This document shows, piece by piece, positions 37,008 to 48,704 of a DNA stretch of 60,000 nt. Each line of letters starts with the position of its first letter. The first letter of the stretch is position 1. The notes under the pieces are model-generated. The model searched no databases. It had not been told where the DNA came from and was given only the letters and a program-made list of their open reading frames with translations. Location of the stretch: the NCBI RefSeq assembly GCF_008831285.2, contig NC_045140.1, positions 22,712,131 through 22,772,130 on the forward strand, read 5' to 3'. The DNA comes from Nymphaea colorata (Eukaryota > Streptophyta > Magnoliopsida > Nymphaeales > Nymphaeaceae). A program made the translations under genes and the position numbers.

Positions 37008-37699
37008 ATTTATTTATTTGAATGCATGTTTTAAGTTGGTTACTTGAATTTGTCTAACCACACAGATAAATGCAGAATGTATGAAAATATAATAATAAAA
37101 ATGATGATTTTTGTTATATTTGCATCAAATTTTAGATGTTGAGAAATCCAAAGTTTGCCAATGTTACAATAACATAAAAACTAATTTATGCATCTGGTTT
37201 TTATAATTTTCTATCTTATAATTTTTTTTAACAATTTTCATCCGTTTATACGGTTGAGTATGTGAAAACTGAACAGCACTCGATCCGGCCATTTAAGAGC
37301 TAAGAGGTATAAGAGAAAAGGCAAACCGGCGAAGCATCCTTGACTATGTGTTAAATGATGTACTTTCTGTTCTGTCTCTACAAGGATTCATCTTAACTGT
37401 TTTAGAAAGTTGCTTTTTCCTCATTAGGGAATTAAGATAGCTATATATATATATATATATATATAATAAAGTTGGGTTTAGGCAGACCCCCTACCAATGT
37501 ACTCAACTACTCAAAAAAATATCATTCAAAAAATGGCCTCCATTCAGGAGCTTGTCCCTCCGCTAATCAATGTTCTCAATAGGAGCTAATTTAGCTGCGC
37601 TATGTGCCATTTTTTTTTCATGTATACATAAAATTAGTTACAACTTAATCAAAACTGTACAAATTATTTCTCATATTGTTCTTTGGAACGAGAGCATTC
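34038..37699. other. Non-coding block Y3' (inverted copy)
   Basis: Reverse complement of 29631-33404. At several diagnostic bases it agrees with Y2 rather than Y1. It holds (CT)n at 34998-35040, (TA)n at about 36964-37003 and 37443-37465, and no gene. Confidence 0.75.
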
Positions 37700-37960
37700 T
37701 GTTTGGAGTTCATTCTAGAAGGCTTGAAATGCAGTTAGAAGACAGTTGTAACACAGCTGTCTCCGCTGATTCCACCTGTTGTGTATTTGTTATATGTACA
37801 TACCTTCCGTCATATGAGTATACTATATATATATCAGCCATAATGTAACACGAAGTGAGTAAATGAGAAGAACTCATTTTCCTGCTCCTACACAGAATTG
37901 TCTTTCTCTCTCTCACTCATCGTCATTTACTTTTCCCTAAAGACTCTCTTCAACTTTGAG
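37700..37960 (+). repeat. 5' LTR of K3
   Basis: Starts TGTTTGGAG and ends at the primer binding site; homologous to the LTR at 42081-42345. Confidence 0.85.
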
Positions 37961-38128
37961 ATGGTATTAGAGCCTCGACACTAGAGAGCAAATCAGTGCC
38001 GATTGCATCTTTGCTCTGCCTATTTTGCAATCTAATGCCCTCGACGCAACACATCTTCTCCAATGGTCTCAACACAAGAGCTTCGCTCTGCCTCGTTCTG
38101 GTGCTGCTCCTGCAACTTCCCAACAGTA

Positions 38129-38840
38129 ATGGCGGAATCAGAGAATCAGAACCCACTAGCGTCATTCCCCCAAATTCCTACAGTCAAAGGGTCATGAAAG
38201 AGTTAGATCCTGCCCTTAAAATTACCACAAACCCTCTTAACGGTGAAAGCTCTCTGTGTGGAAAGTAAAAAATTGGGTATATCAATGGGAAGATCAATAA
38301 ACCAGAGAAAGATGATCCCAGTTATGAAGATTGGGAATCCAATGACAAGTTGTAATGTCGTGGCTGCTAAACTCAATGGAGCCTGCCATTGCAGAGAGCT
38401 TTCTCTTTCTTGATTTGCCCAAAGAAATATGGGACTGTCTACAAAGATTTATGGTGAAGGCCAAAACATGGCCAGAGTCTATCTTTTACAACAAGGCTTT
38501 GCAAGACTTACTAAGGGAGAGAAACAATTTCATGTGTACCTTGCTCTCTTAAAGCGATGTGGGATGAACTATCCCAGCATCGTCCACCCATCATTGATAT
38601 GGAAGTGTTGAAATAGAGAGCCAACGAAGATAATGTGTTCAAGCTTCTTGCCGGTCTTGGAGCAAAGTTTGATTATTGAAAAGTCAGATCCTCATGTCTT
38701 ACCCTCTTTCGTCCTCCATCGTGCAATGAGAAGAAACCATGCGAAAAGTCATGAAGATTGATGACAAATTCAAGAAAAAAATCCACCTGTTGATAAACAT
38801 GTGTTCGTTGTCAAAACAGAAACGCCTCAAACTACACTAA
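38129..38840 (+). pseudogene. K3 gag remnant
   Basis: ATG at 38129 opens a frame that shifts within about 25 codons. UBN2-type gag pieces (MSWLLNSMEPA; IYGEGQNMARVYLLQQ) appear in two frames at 38355-38611. A zinc-knuckle-like YCKKQGH segment follows near 38910 in a third frame. Not expressible as one protein. Confidence 0.82.
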
Positions 38841-39099
38841 GAGATGGGAACAACTTCAAAGCAGACACTAGGTTCGGTTGTGGGTGAAGTTCCATATTCT
38901 CTACTTACTGTAAAAAACAAGGACACACCAGGAACGTTGTTGGAACCTAAACAGATGTCCAAGAAGAGGAAGAGGACAGTCCCTAACTCCGGACTTAGAC
39001 ATGAAGATGATATCACTGCACTCACATGCCTGCTCAAACAGATTACCTACAGTAATTTAGCTATTACAACTAAGCAGAAAACAAAAAAAACTAAAAAGT

Positions 39100-42060
39100 T
39101 AAACTCCCTACCTTGTTCTTTCTTGGCTCGTTCCAATAGCTCAGAGTGGATAATGGATAGTGGAGCTATAGATCATATGACTGCATGTCTGGAATTGCTA
39201 CAAGATGTCAAGCATGACAAACAAATATTAGTTAAACTAGCTAACGGATCTATTACATCTGCAGTAGGGTATAGCTCTGGTTACATAAATCATCATATTA
39301 CATTGCATGACGTATTGTATGTACCTAAGTGTGAAACAAATTTGATATCTGTTAGCAAACTGCATAATAATTTATATTGCTACGTACTTTTCGTTAGAAA
39401 AAATATGACACTAGTAGACAGCAAGAATCAAACGAAGATTGGTGAAGGCAAAGAAGCAAACGGTTTGTACTACCTAACTCAAGAGTAGAAACCCACAGTA
39501 TACACTGCAATAAAGACTGCAAGGGATGCTCAGATATGGCACTACACAGGTGGTCATCCTTCAAATAAAGTTTTGTTGACTATATTTCGAGGTTCTAGAT
39601 TTCTAGTAGGTGATTGTGAGGCATGTACCTTGGCAAAGATGACCTGGTTGCATTTTACTAATTCAGAATATATTGTTGAATCATGCTTTGATTTGACACA
39701 TACTGATGTATGGGGACCAGCCCCGATAACTGGAAAATTTGGATATAAATACTTTTTTACTTTCATTGATGACAAATCTATAATTACCTGGATTTATTTT
39801 TGAGAAGGAAAAGTGTTGTATTTCTTACGTTTAAGCAATTTTTCTAATACATAGTCACTCAGTACAATCAAAGAATTAAGTCGTTAAGATCAGACAATGG
39901 AGGAAAATACATTAATGCTGAATTTCAAGACTTCAGAAGCAAACAAGGGATTATACATCAAACTACTTGTAAAGGAACACCCCAACAGAATAGGATGGGT
40001 GAAAGAAGAAACAGACAACCGTTAAACTTGCTAAGTCTCTAATGTTCTATATGAATGTCCCACCACAGTTCTGGTGTGAAGTTGTGGCATGTGCTTGCCA
40101 TGTTATGAATAGAACCTCGAGCTACAAACTGGGTAATAAGAGCCCACTAGAAATTCTGAATGGCACACCCACCTCTTTACAACACTTAAGAATCTTTGGT
40201 TGTGTCTGTTATGTTCACTTACAAGAGAGTGCAAGAAACAAACTAGAAAAGAGAGTTGTTAAATGTGTGTTTCTAGGGTACTCATTTAACAAGAAAGGAT
40301 ATAAATGCTTTGACCCTATAAGAAACAAATGTATATATCGAGGGACGGTAAATTCATGGAGAACACACCTTTCTATACTGAAATTGTACCTGATGCTTCT
40401 AACAAGGGGAGAATCTTATGCGTGTTATATCACATTCTATGGTGAATGAAAATGATGATGCAAATGTTACTATTATGGAACCTACTATCATAACGTATAG
40501 TTATAATCTGGTTGATGAAAAGGTAGAAAATGATGTGCATGAAAATGTTCAAAGCAGGAGTGGTCGAATAAGAAGAAAACCATCCAAATATGATGCTATT
40601 GTACATATTATGTTCAAAAAAAATGACAAGATACTTGTCATGTTCAGAAAAATGATAAAGTTAATGCAGATACATGTCTTCAAAGAGAGCCATATACATA
40701 TGAACAAGCTAAAACTTAAAAGAAATGGAAGAAGGCAATGACTGTATCAGCCCTGAAGAAAAACCAGACCTGGGAGCCAGTTGATAGACCTCCCAACAAA
40801 AAATTAGTGGGCTGCAAATGGACATATAAAATCAAATATAACAGTAGTATACTGGTGGAGCGCTACAAGGCAAGACTTGTAGCTAAGGGTTTTACACAAG
40901 AACAAGGTATTGATTATCATGAGACATTTTCCCCCTTTGCAAAGATGAGTTCACTATGAATATTGCTTTCAGTAGCTGCAGTGAAGAATTGGACAATGTT
41001 CCAACTTGATGTGAAAAACGCTTTTCTTCACGGAGACCTAGATGAAGAGATCTATATGAATTACCTCAAAGACTGCATACGCAACATGGTACTGAACTAC
41101 ATGTATGCAAATTAAAGAAATCATTATACGGGCGCAAGTAGTCACCCAGAGCATGGTATGAAAAATTAAGTTCAAAACTCGTTGAAGGTTGATATAGAAT
41201 GAGTAGTGTTGATCACTCTATATTCATAGCCACAACCAACAAAGTAACAGTTATTGCTGCAGTTTAAGTAGATGACATAATATTAACTGGAGAATATCAA
41301 AGCTTTATTGAGAGAACCAAAACCATTTTGAGAAAATGCTTTGAGATTAAAGACCTAGGAATACCACATTACTTCCTTGGCATGGAAATAACACATAAAC
41401 CAGAAAGGATATTTGTATATCAAAAAAGATATGTCGCAGATTTGCTGCATGAAACAGGAATGATAGAATGTATAGAAGCTGATACTCCAACGGAAATAGA
41501 TATGAGACTGCTGCATGAAGAAGGAGAGCCAATACATGAAGCAATAGGCTATCAGAAATTAGTAGGCTAATTGTTATATTTGATTGCTACTAGACCAAAC
41601 ATTACTTACTCAGTAAATATGCTAAGTTAGTTTATGCACAACCCCAAGAAACCACATCTGAAAGCAGCTTATCGTGTACTCAGATATCTTAAGAAGACAA
41701 GTGACAAGGATATCATGTTCAAAAGAAACATTCATCTGCAGATACATAGATATGCATGCGCTGATTGGGCAGAAAATCAGAATGATACGAGATCAACCAT
41801 TGGCTACTGTTGCTTCGTTGGTGACAATCTAGTTTCTTAGAGAAGTAAGAAACAAACTGTCGTTGCCAGATCAGCCAATGAGTCTCTGTTGTGATAACAA
41901 GGCTGCAATTTACGTCGGAAATAATCTTGTGTTTCAAGAGAGAATGACACACATCGAAGTTGACTGTCGTTTCTTAACAGAAAAAATTCAGTCAGGAATT
42001 ATAAAGACACAACATGTTAACTCAAGTTATGCCGCAAGTTAAGTCTTCAAAATCTGGAAG
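39100..42060 (+). pseudogene. K3 pol remnant
   Basis: In order: protease (WIMDSGAIDHM, 39150), the GAG-pre-integrase His/Cys pair (WHYTGGH...CEACTLAK, 39540-39640), integrase (DVWGPAP 39705; DNGGKY 39895; NRTSSYKLGNKSPLE 40110), RT ([10 protein letters not shown] 40810; [17 protein letters not shown] 40890; [18 protein letters not shown] 41010; stop-VDD 41265) and RNase H (CADWAENQNDTRSTIGY 41757). This is the most complete pol in the window apart from the RNase H deletion. Confidence 0.88.
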
Positions 42061-42080
42061 ATCTAACTTGAGGGGGAGAA

Positions 42081-42345
42081 TGTTAGGAGTTTATTTTAGA
42101 AGGCTCAGAATGTAGTTAGAAGACAGCTGTAACACAACTGTCTCCTGCTGTATTCCACCTGCTGTGTATTTGTTATATGTACATACTCTTCAGGCATATG
42201 AGTATACTGTATATATATCTGTCGTAATCTAACACAAAGTGAGTAAATGAGAAGAACTCATTTTTCTGCTCCTACATAGAACTATCTATCTCTATCTCAC
42301 TCGTCGTCACCTTACTTTTCCCTAAAGACTCTCTTCAACTTTGAG
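42081..42345 (+). repeat. 3' LTR of K3
   Basis: Begins TGTTAGGAG directly after the polypurine tract and ends before GCATTTATC. Confidence 0.85.
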
Positions 42346-44925
42346 GCATTTATCTTAGAAATTAAAATAGAAAAACTTTTCGCAATTTTTGATTTTCTAG
42401 ATTTTTAGGAGAGAGTATGTGAATCAAACTCTTGTTTGAATTGTAGCTGAGAGATGGGAAAGGGAAGGTGGGGAGGCAATGAGAGACTCTCTCGAATGTA
42501 TTCTGACATTAAGTTTTAAACCTTTTAGCTTTTCATTGGAAAGATATGTAGAAACCAAAGACACAAATAACGTCTTGGAGTTTTAAACGGCGAGGTTTTT
42601 CTTGAATATAATACAGCGAGCTTAAAAAAAGAGAGAAAAATACGGTAAATTTTTTAAAAATTTATAAAACTAAAAATGAACAAAAGTAAAATAAGTGAGA
42701 AACTAATAACACAAACATCAAAAGATAAGAAGATTTGCAACAAATAAAAAATAGAAAATGAAAAAAAAAAACTGTTTAGCATTAAAAAAAACTGAAAAAA
42801 TGAAAAAGTAAAACAACACGTTAAAACCCCGTTTTTTTTTTTAACGTTTTTTGAAAAGAACTTGTTTTTTGCGACTACGGTAGAAACATTGATGGAAGTT
42901 ACAAAAGTAGTAAGAATTTGATAAAGAATATCATTTTTAGATCTAATGGATAGCCGAAATTTTGTCATTATTGTCACAGGTTTGCAGACTTTTCTTTATT
43001 TTCTTAACTTGTAACATCTCAAAGAGGAGCACTTTTTTCAATAATATTAAACAGTTGCATACCAAACCTTAATATGTCAGACATGATGGAAATTGTCTAC
43101 AACAATGACTTTAAGAAGGTCCATCATACTAAAAAAAGTAGTTGTATTTTCAACATATTGAAATACTGCTCTAACGAGACAAAAATTTCAATCAATGAAG
43201 CTCATTTGTTTTCTTCAGTAAGGGACATTTTTTTCTCATTTTTCAATTAATTTACACCACTGAATTTTCTTAAAATCAACAGCTTAAACAATTTTCCATC
43301 AAATATGACATATAAGCGGCTAGTAGCTACCTCTTTATATATATATATATATAGTCACACACTAATGACCTTTGAAAATACTTAAAGATTTGTAATGTAA
43401 ATAAAAAAAGGGAGGGAGAGAAGCTTAGATGATATTAAATATCACATAAATGAGTCATTTTGATGTTGGTATTGATTTCCCTCATTCTTTCTCCTTCTAT
43501 CTTAACCTCTAGGGAGGGTGAATTGTTTAAAGTATGAAACCAAAAATCAGTTTCAGTTCTGCTAAATATAAGAGATGCTAAAGAAGGATTAAATTCAATA
43601 CAGTACAAAACGCCGCTACAACCAAAAGTTAAGTTTGGATAATAACGATTCGCATTTGCATCACAACTGATTGCCTTATGTGGTAAGTTTGATTAATAAA
43701 GATTTGCATTTGCTCCACATGGATTGCCTTATGTGAAATTGGTTTCGATTCTGCCAAATATATGAGAAGCCAAACAAGGATCAAATTCAATATAGCCTGA
43801 AACACCGCAGCAACCAAAAAATTAAGTTTGGAAGACAAGGATTTGCATTTGCTTCACAATTGATTGTCTCATGTGATAAATTTAGATGGTAAGGATTTGC
43901 ATTTGCTCCACTGTGGATTCCCTCATGTGGTGTATTAATATCCTTGCTTCTCAGCCTCTAGGAAGGTGAATCGCTTACAATATGAAACTTAGAATCTATT
44001 TCAGTTCTGTCAAATATATGAGAAGCCAAAGAAGGATTAATCCAATACAGCCCAAAATATCGCAACTGTTAAAATAAAAAGTTTGGATCAGAAAGGTTTG
44101 CATTTGATTCATCTGCCAAATATATGATAAGTCAAAGAAGGATTAAATTCAATACAGCCTAAAATGGGTGGATATGAATCAGCTTGATGGCTTCTTATTT
44201 AATTGCAAAAGCTGTTGATTCAAGGCCACAAGATTTGAAATTAAAAACCCACGAAGCCGGTCCAACAATGCGGACGCTGCCCTTCTCCTGTAATGGAAGA
44301 AGACTGTAGCCTATCGTCCAACACATGGACTCATCTCTTCCGACTCCCTACCGCTACTTCACTAGTCTTTACCCTTCCAAGGATTTTTAAGTCCTCTGCC
44401 CTACCAACTGAGCTATCACGTCCATCCTCTCTATACAACATCCTGTAGTTGGGACCCTTCGCTTCTGTGGATGGTTATTCCTCGGGTGGTCCGCTTCTGT
44501 CTGCCTTGAGTCACTTCTCTTTTGATGGCTCGGCCAAGGGAAGAGGATGTCTGTCATCACTTACCACACAAGGCAATCCAATTGTGGAGGACCTTTTTAT
44601 TAGCCTGACCTTTTTCTTTTTGTGCTCACCAAATCATCTTTGTTTGAGAACCAAACTCGGCCATTCCTCGAGTCGATTTCCTTTTGACATTTGGCCTCTT
44701 TTATTAAGATAAGTCACGGTTTTATAAGCGCAGCCGATCGAGGACCTAGCGCCACTCTGCGCAATTTCCGAGCGGTGGTAAAATCACTTATCTCACTCAG
44801 GATGGCGTAATCTATTGTAAAAAGCGGTTGAATGAAAAACAAATAGGAAAAGTGATGAGTACATTCATTATCTAACATTAAATCATTTATTTTTTTCATT
44901 GGTTTTATCTCGATTGTCTATGGTT
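42346..44925. other. Non-coding block X3' (inverted copy) with tRNA-like remnant
   Basis: Reverse complement of 3780-6361. The degenerate repeats are at 43500-44170 and the tRNA-like remnant at about 44325-44425 (- strand). At five sites I compared (for example the TCTG near 42985 and the CATC near 43572) it agrees with X1, not X2. It ends at 44925, where a whole GH3 gene has been deleted. Confidence 0.75.
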
Positions 44926-44954
44926 CGCAGCCGCTTGGCGCGCCACCCGCGGTG

Positions 44955-46765
44955 GAGAAACAAACTTCATTACCTGTTAGTGAAACAAACTTCGTTTAAT
45001 GAAATAAACTTCATTATATTTTAGGTAATTAACCAAACTTCATTTAATGAAACAAACTGCAATACTGAGCCCCTAACTTCGTTTAATGAAACAAACTACA
45101 ATACTGAGGCCTCAACTTCATTTAATGAAACAAACTACTGAGCCCCCAACTTCATTTCATGAAACAAACAGCAATACTGAGCGCCCTTCCTTTTTATTAA
45201 TGAAGTGGCTGTTTGTGTGTCACAACCACATTTTTTGCTGTTTAATGGAAAGGAAGGGGGCTGATACAACGGCTTTATCGGCCGCTGCATCGCCATGGTG
45301 ATCATGGAACTCAAAATGGATTGGTGGGATATAAATGTGGTTGTTATACACCCACAAGACATTGAAAGCAAACATTTCTAAAACTACTTAGAAATTAAAT
45401 GTTTGAGAATTAAATGGAAATCAAACTCATAAACACCAAATTTTGCTGCATTTCTCTGTGGTTGTTTCATTCAAATATAGTCACCTACCGCCGTGACCTT
45501 ACTCGCCCTTTCTTGTACTCGAATGAGTGTCATGGACGCTACTTTTGAATCGCTTTAAGTAAATTAGGTAAAGCTTTGTCACCCGCTCTTGGCTCACAAA
45601 AACCCTCGAGATCACTTTTTTCATGTTCATTTGTCTCACGCTTTTAGGATTTCCGCACCCAACCAAACACACATTTGGTCCCAATCAAGGTCACCCAATT
45701 TCTCCTTTTCTTTTTCTTGCATAGACGTGTTTGGTTGGCCCCAAATGCGACCATTCAGTCACAGCGGCCCTTCAGTCACTTGCGCCATGCACCCACATTT
45801 CTCTTTCTTAAAAGCGTGAGACAAATGAACACGAGAAATGAAACACACGTCTATGCAACCAAACACACGCTTTTAAGAAAAACAAATGTGGTTGCATGAC
45901 GTAAGTGACAGAAGGGCCGCTGCGTGACTAAATGGTCGCGTTTGGGGCCAACCAAACACATGTCTATGCAAGAAAAAGAAAAGGAGAAATTGGGCGACCT
46001 TGATTGGGACCAAATGTGTGTTTGGTTGAGTGCGGAAATCCTAAAAGCGTGAGACAAATGAACACGAGAAAAGTGATCTCGAGGGTTTTTGTGAGCCAAG
46101 AGCGGGTTACAAAGCCTTACCTAATTTACTTAAAGAGATTCAAAAGTAGCGTCCATGACACTCATTCGAGTACAAGAAAGGGCGAGTAAGGTCACGGCGG
46201 TGGGTGACTATATTTGAATGAAACAACAACAGAGAAATGCAGCAAAATTTGGTGTTTATGAGTTTGATTTCCATTTAATTTATAAGCAGTTTTAGAAATG
46301 TTTGCGTTCAATGTCTTGGGGGTGTATAACAACCACATTTATATCCCACCAATCCATTTTGAGTTCCATGATCACCATGGCGATGCAGCGGCCGACCCCC
46401 TTCCTTCCAATTAAACAGCAAAAAATGTGGTTGTGACACACAAACAGCCACTTCGTTTAATAAAAAGGAAGGGGCCCCAATATTGCAAATTGTTTCATTA
46501 AATGAAGTTGGGGACTCAGTATATACTGCTGTTTGTTTCATTAAATGAAGTTGGGGGCTCAGCATTGCAGTTTGCTTCATGAAATGAAGTTGGGGGTTCG
46601 GTATTGTAGTTTGTTTCATTAAATGAAGTTGAGGGCTTAGTATTGCAGTTTGTTTCATTAAATGAAGTTAGGGGCTTTTGTTTCATTAAATGAAGTTTGG
46701 TTCATTACCTGCAATATAATGAAGTTTATTTCATTAAATGAAGTTTGTTTCACTACAGGTAACCC
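44955..46765. repeat. F2: long inverted repeat (foldback) of about 1.8 kb
   Basis: The two halves are reverse complements: 44955-45830 against about 45880-46765. Outer arms carry the same tandem units of about 38 bp as F1. The inner 720 bp (45487-46205), absent from F1, begins with GTGACCTTACTCGCC and ends with its reverse complement, with a loop of about 50 bases near 45850. Matching frames on opposite strands (45589-45819 and 45851-46099) are a by-product of the symmetry. It could form a very long hairpin as DNA or RNA. Origin as a transposon or as a duplication centre is undecided. Confidence 0.88.
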
Positions 46766-46769
46766 GGTA

Positions 46770-47151
46770 GGGCATTTATCACCCTTATTCATGAACGTTT
46801 TGTATACCCTTATTAGAGTCCACTTCGCATTGGATGATATTAATAAAAAGATTAATAAACGGAAGATGTGTTTTGGGATCCGCCTACTTAATTGCCTTCA
46901 TAACTGGTTATGACGTATCTGAGCCTCTGTACATGCAGAGGCAGGTGGGCACGCAACACATGCTCTATCTCTATATCGGTATATATAAAGGGAGGGAAGA
47001 GAGAGAGAGAGAGAGATATGAAATGTTATGAGGAAGATGAAGTTTGTTCCACCCGTTTCAAGCAGAGGTGGAGAGAGATTGTGTGTGTCTCCAAAAACGG
47101 AAGAGTAAAGTGCAGTGCATGGATTTCAGCTGATGTTCAGAGAACACGCAG
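46770..47151 (+). other. Intron 2 remnant of GH3-D
   Basis: It matches the latter part of GH3 intron 2 (TTTATCACCCTTATTCATG near 46776; GAGAG tract near 47005), ending with the acceptor GCAG at 47148-47151. Promoter, exon 1 and exon 2 are absent: the spacer F2 joins straight into the intron. Confidence 0.75.
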
Positions 47152-47586
47152 GTTGTACCAGGAGGCCTGTCGACATGCCCCATCCTCACCGGCTATTACA
47201 AGAGCGAGCTCTTCAAGTGCAGAAAGTTCAACCCTTACCTGGTCCACACCAGCCCAACAGAGGCCATCCTCTCGTCCGACTCCTTCCAAAGCATGTACCC
47301 GCAGATGCTTTGCGGCCTCCTGAAGCACCAAGATGTCCTCCGCGTTTGCGCCGTCTTCACCTGAGGCCTCCTCCGTGCCATCCGCTTCCTTCAGGTTCAC
47401 TGGCAAGACCTCGTCCTCGACATCGAAACGAGCACGCTCAGTCCGATGCTTACGGACCCATCAATCCGATCCGCCATAGGCAAGCTGCTGCTCAAGCCGG
47501 ACCTAGACACTGCTAGGTTTGTTCGGGACAACCGCTCGGACCAAAACTGGGAAGGTATCATCACCAAGATCTGGCCTCGAACCAAG

Positions 47587-47841
47587 TACACCTCGATGAC
47601 CCCAAGGGGTTGTAGCACACTGGCGTGGGAGAAGTGCTCTGTTCGCTAAGAACCCGGGTCGAGTCTTTGGGCATCACCTGCCTGCTCCAGACGTGCTTCA
47701 GTCCCTGGCCCATAAAAGGGCCCGAAGCATGCTCAGTTCACCCAGGGGGGAGGGTGACGAGGGGGGGCCTGTGACATCTCTTAGGGCGGCGGTGGAATGA
47801 ACCACTCACCCTAAATGAAAAGAAAAAAATACACCTCGATG
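47587..47841 (+). mobile_element. tRNA-derived SINE with 12-bp target site duplication
   Basis: The element (47599-47829, 231 bp) is flanked by TACACCTCGATG on both sides. It begins ACCCCAAGGGGTTGTAGCAC, includes an A-box-like TAGCACACTGG and a B-box-like GGGTCGAGTCT (two changes from the RNA polymerase III consensus), and ends in an A-rich tail. GH3-A and GH3-B have no insertion at the equivalent place. Confidence 0.85.
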
Positions 47842-48291
47842 TGATTGATTGTGACTGGTGTCATGGCTCAATACATCCCCACACTCAACTACTACGGGGC
47901 GGCCTACCATTGGTCTGCCCCATGTATGCCTCCTCTTACTCGGATAAGACCGAGGAGGTCGAGGCAGCGTCGAACCGACTAATGAAGGACAACCAAACAG
48001 ATCGTGGAGTACACCAGCTATGCCGACACGAAGACCATACCGGGTCACTACGTCCTATTCTTCGAGTCGTCGGACAAGGGGCCAGATCCGGTGTTACTTC
48101 CGAAGGGGGTCACGGAGGAGTGCTGCCTCGCCCTCGCCCTGGAGGAAGAGCTCAACTCAGTGTATAGACAAGGGAGGGTGTGCGACCAGTCGATTGGGCC
48201 GCTTGAAATAAGCTCAGAGGAGCCTCCATTAACCAGTACCTAGGTGGGTCACTTTCGCTCCCATCTTGGAGATGCTGGACTCAAGGGTCGT

Positions 48292-48658
48292 CTCCTCACC
48301 TATTCGAAAAAATGTTGACCACCAACTTACATAAATGGGAAGCAAAAACATTATTATATGTTAGTTTTTTATTTCAGATTTTTTCGATACAAGACTAAAG
48401 ATATAAAGAAGCTTCTTATCTATATATATAATAATATTTCTACTTTTTTCATGTATGAAAGTTACTCTAAAGGTTCGTTTTTATGAGATGGTGTCTTTTT
48501 TCTTCAAAATTTATAATTTTTTTAATTAAAAAATTAACTTTATTGCATAAAATTTACACCGTACCCGTACCATAAATTTAAAAAACGCCGTACCAGTATC
48601 TATTTTCCCGTATTCGTACCAGCACCGGTACCCGTATCCAGGTGACATAGCTCCTCAC
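48292..48658. mobile_element. Non-autonomous DNA transposon with 8-bp target site duplication
   Basis: The element (48300-48650, 351 bp) is flanked by CTCCTCAC on both sides. GH3-B has the uninterrupted site at 15175-15195. The ends begin CTAT and finish ATAG, with very short inverted repeats, and the right part is rich in CCGTACC/GGTACC motifs. An 8-bp duplication fits hAT-type transposition; the superfamily is inferred. No coding capacity. Confidence 0.75.
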
Positions 48659-48704
48659 ACTTCAGTCCAGCCCTGCTTCATTGGTTCCCAATGGTCACCA
48701 TTAA

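Larger units (their letters stand above)
37700..42345 (+). mobile_element. K3: full-length but decayed Ty1/copia-type retrotransposon (inverted copy)
   Basis: 5' LTR 37700-37960, primer-site-like TGGTATTAGAGCC at 37962-37974, gag from 38129, pol to about 42060, polypurine tract AGGGGGAGAA at 42071-42080 and 3' LTR 42081-42345. GCATT precedes the 5' LTR (one base off the TG) and follows the 3' LTR, a possible target duplication. It is the same insertion event as K1 and K2, since the flanks are homologous. Stops include the RT YVDD box (41265-41267) and an RNase H Trp codon (TAG near 41838). About 100 bp of RNase H is deleted near 41875. Confidence 0.9.
47152..48704 (+). pseudogene. GH3: GH3-D: GH3 exon 3 remnant with two transposon insertions
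   Basis: Only exon 3 remains. It shares with GH3-B the deletion just after the exon start and the TGA at 47362-47364. Further damage is private: a SINE at 47599-47829, a deletion of roughly 300 bp at about 47935 that removes the stretch from the YASSE motif past YRVGD, a deletion near 48212, and a 351-bp DNA element at 48300-48650. The C-terminal coding end is still recognisable, finishing with CAT TAA at 48699-48704. No function is expected; a chimeric transcript is possible. Confidence 0.92.

Noticed and set aside
45589-46099. Similar open frames on opposite strands in F2
   Set aside because: They are the two arms of the palindrome, with no start context, domain or splice evidence.
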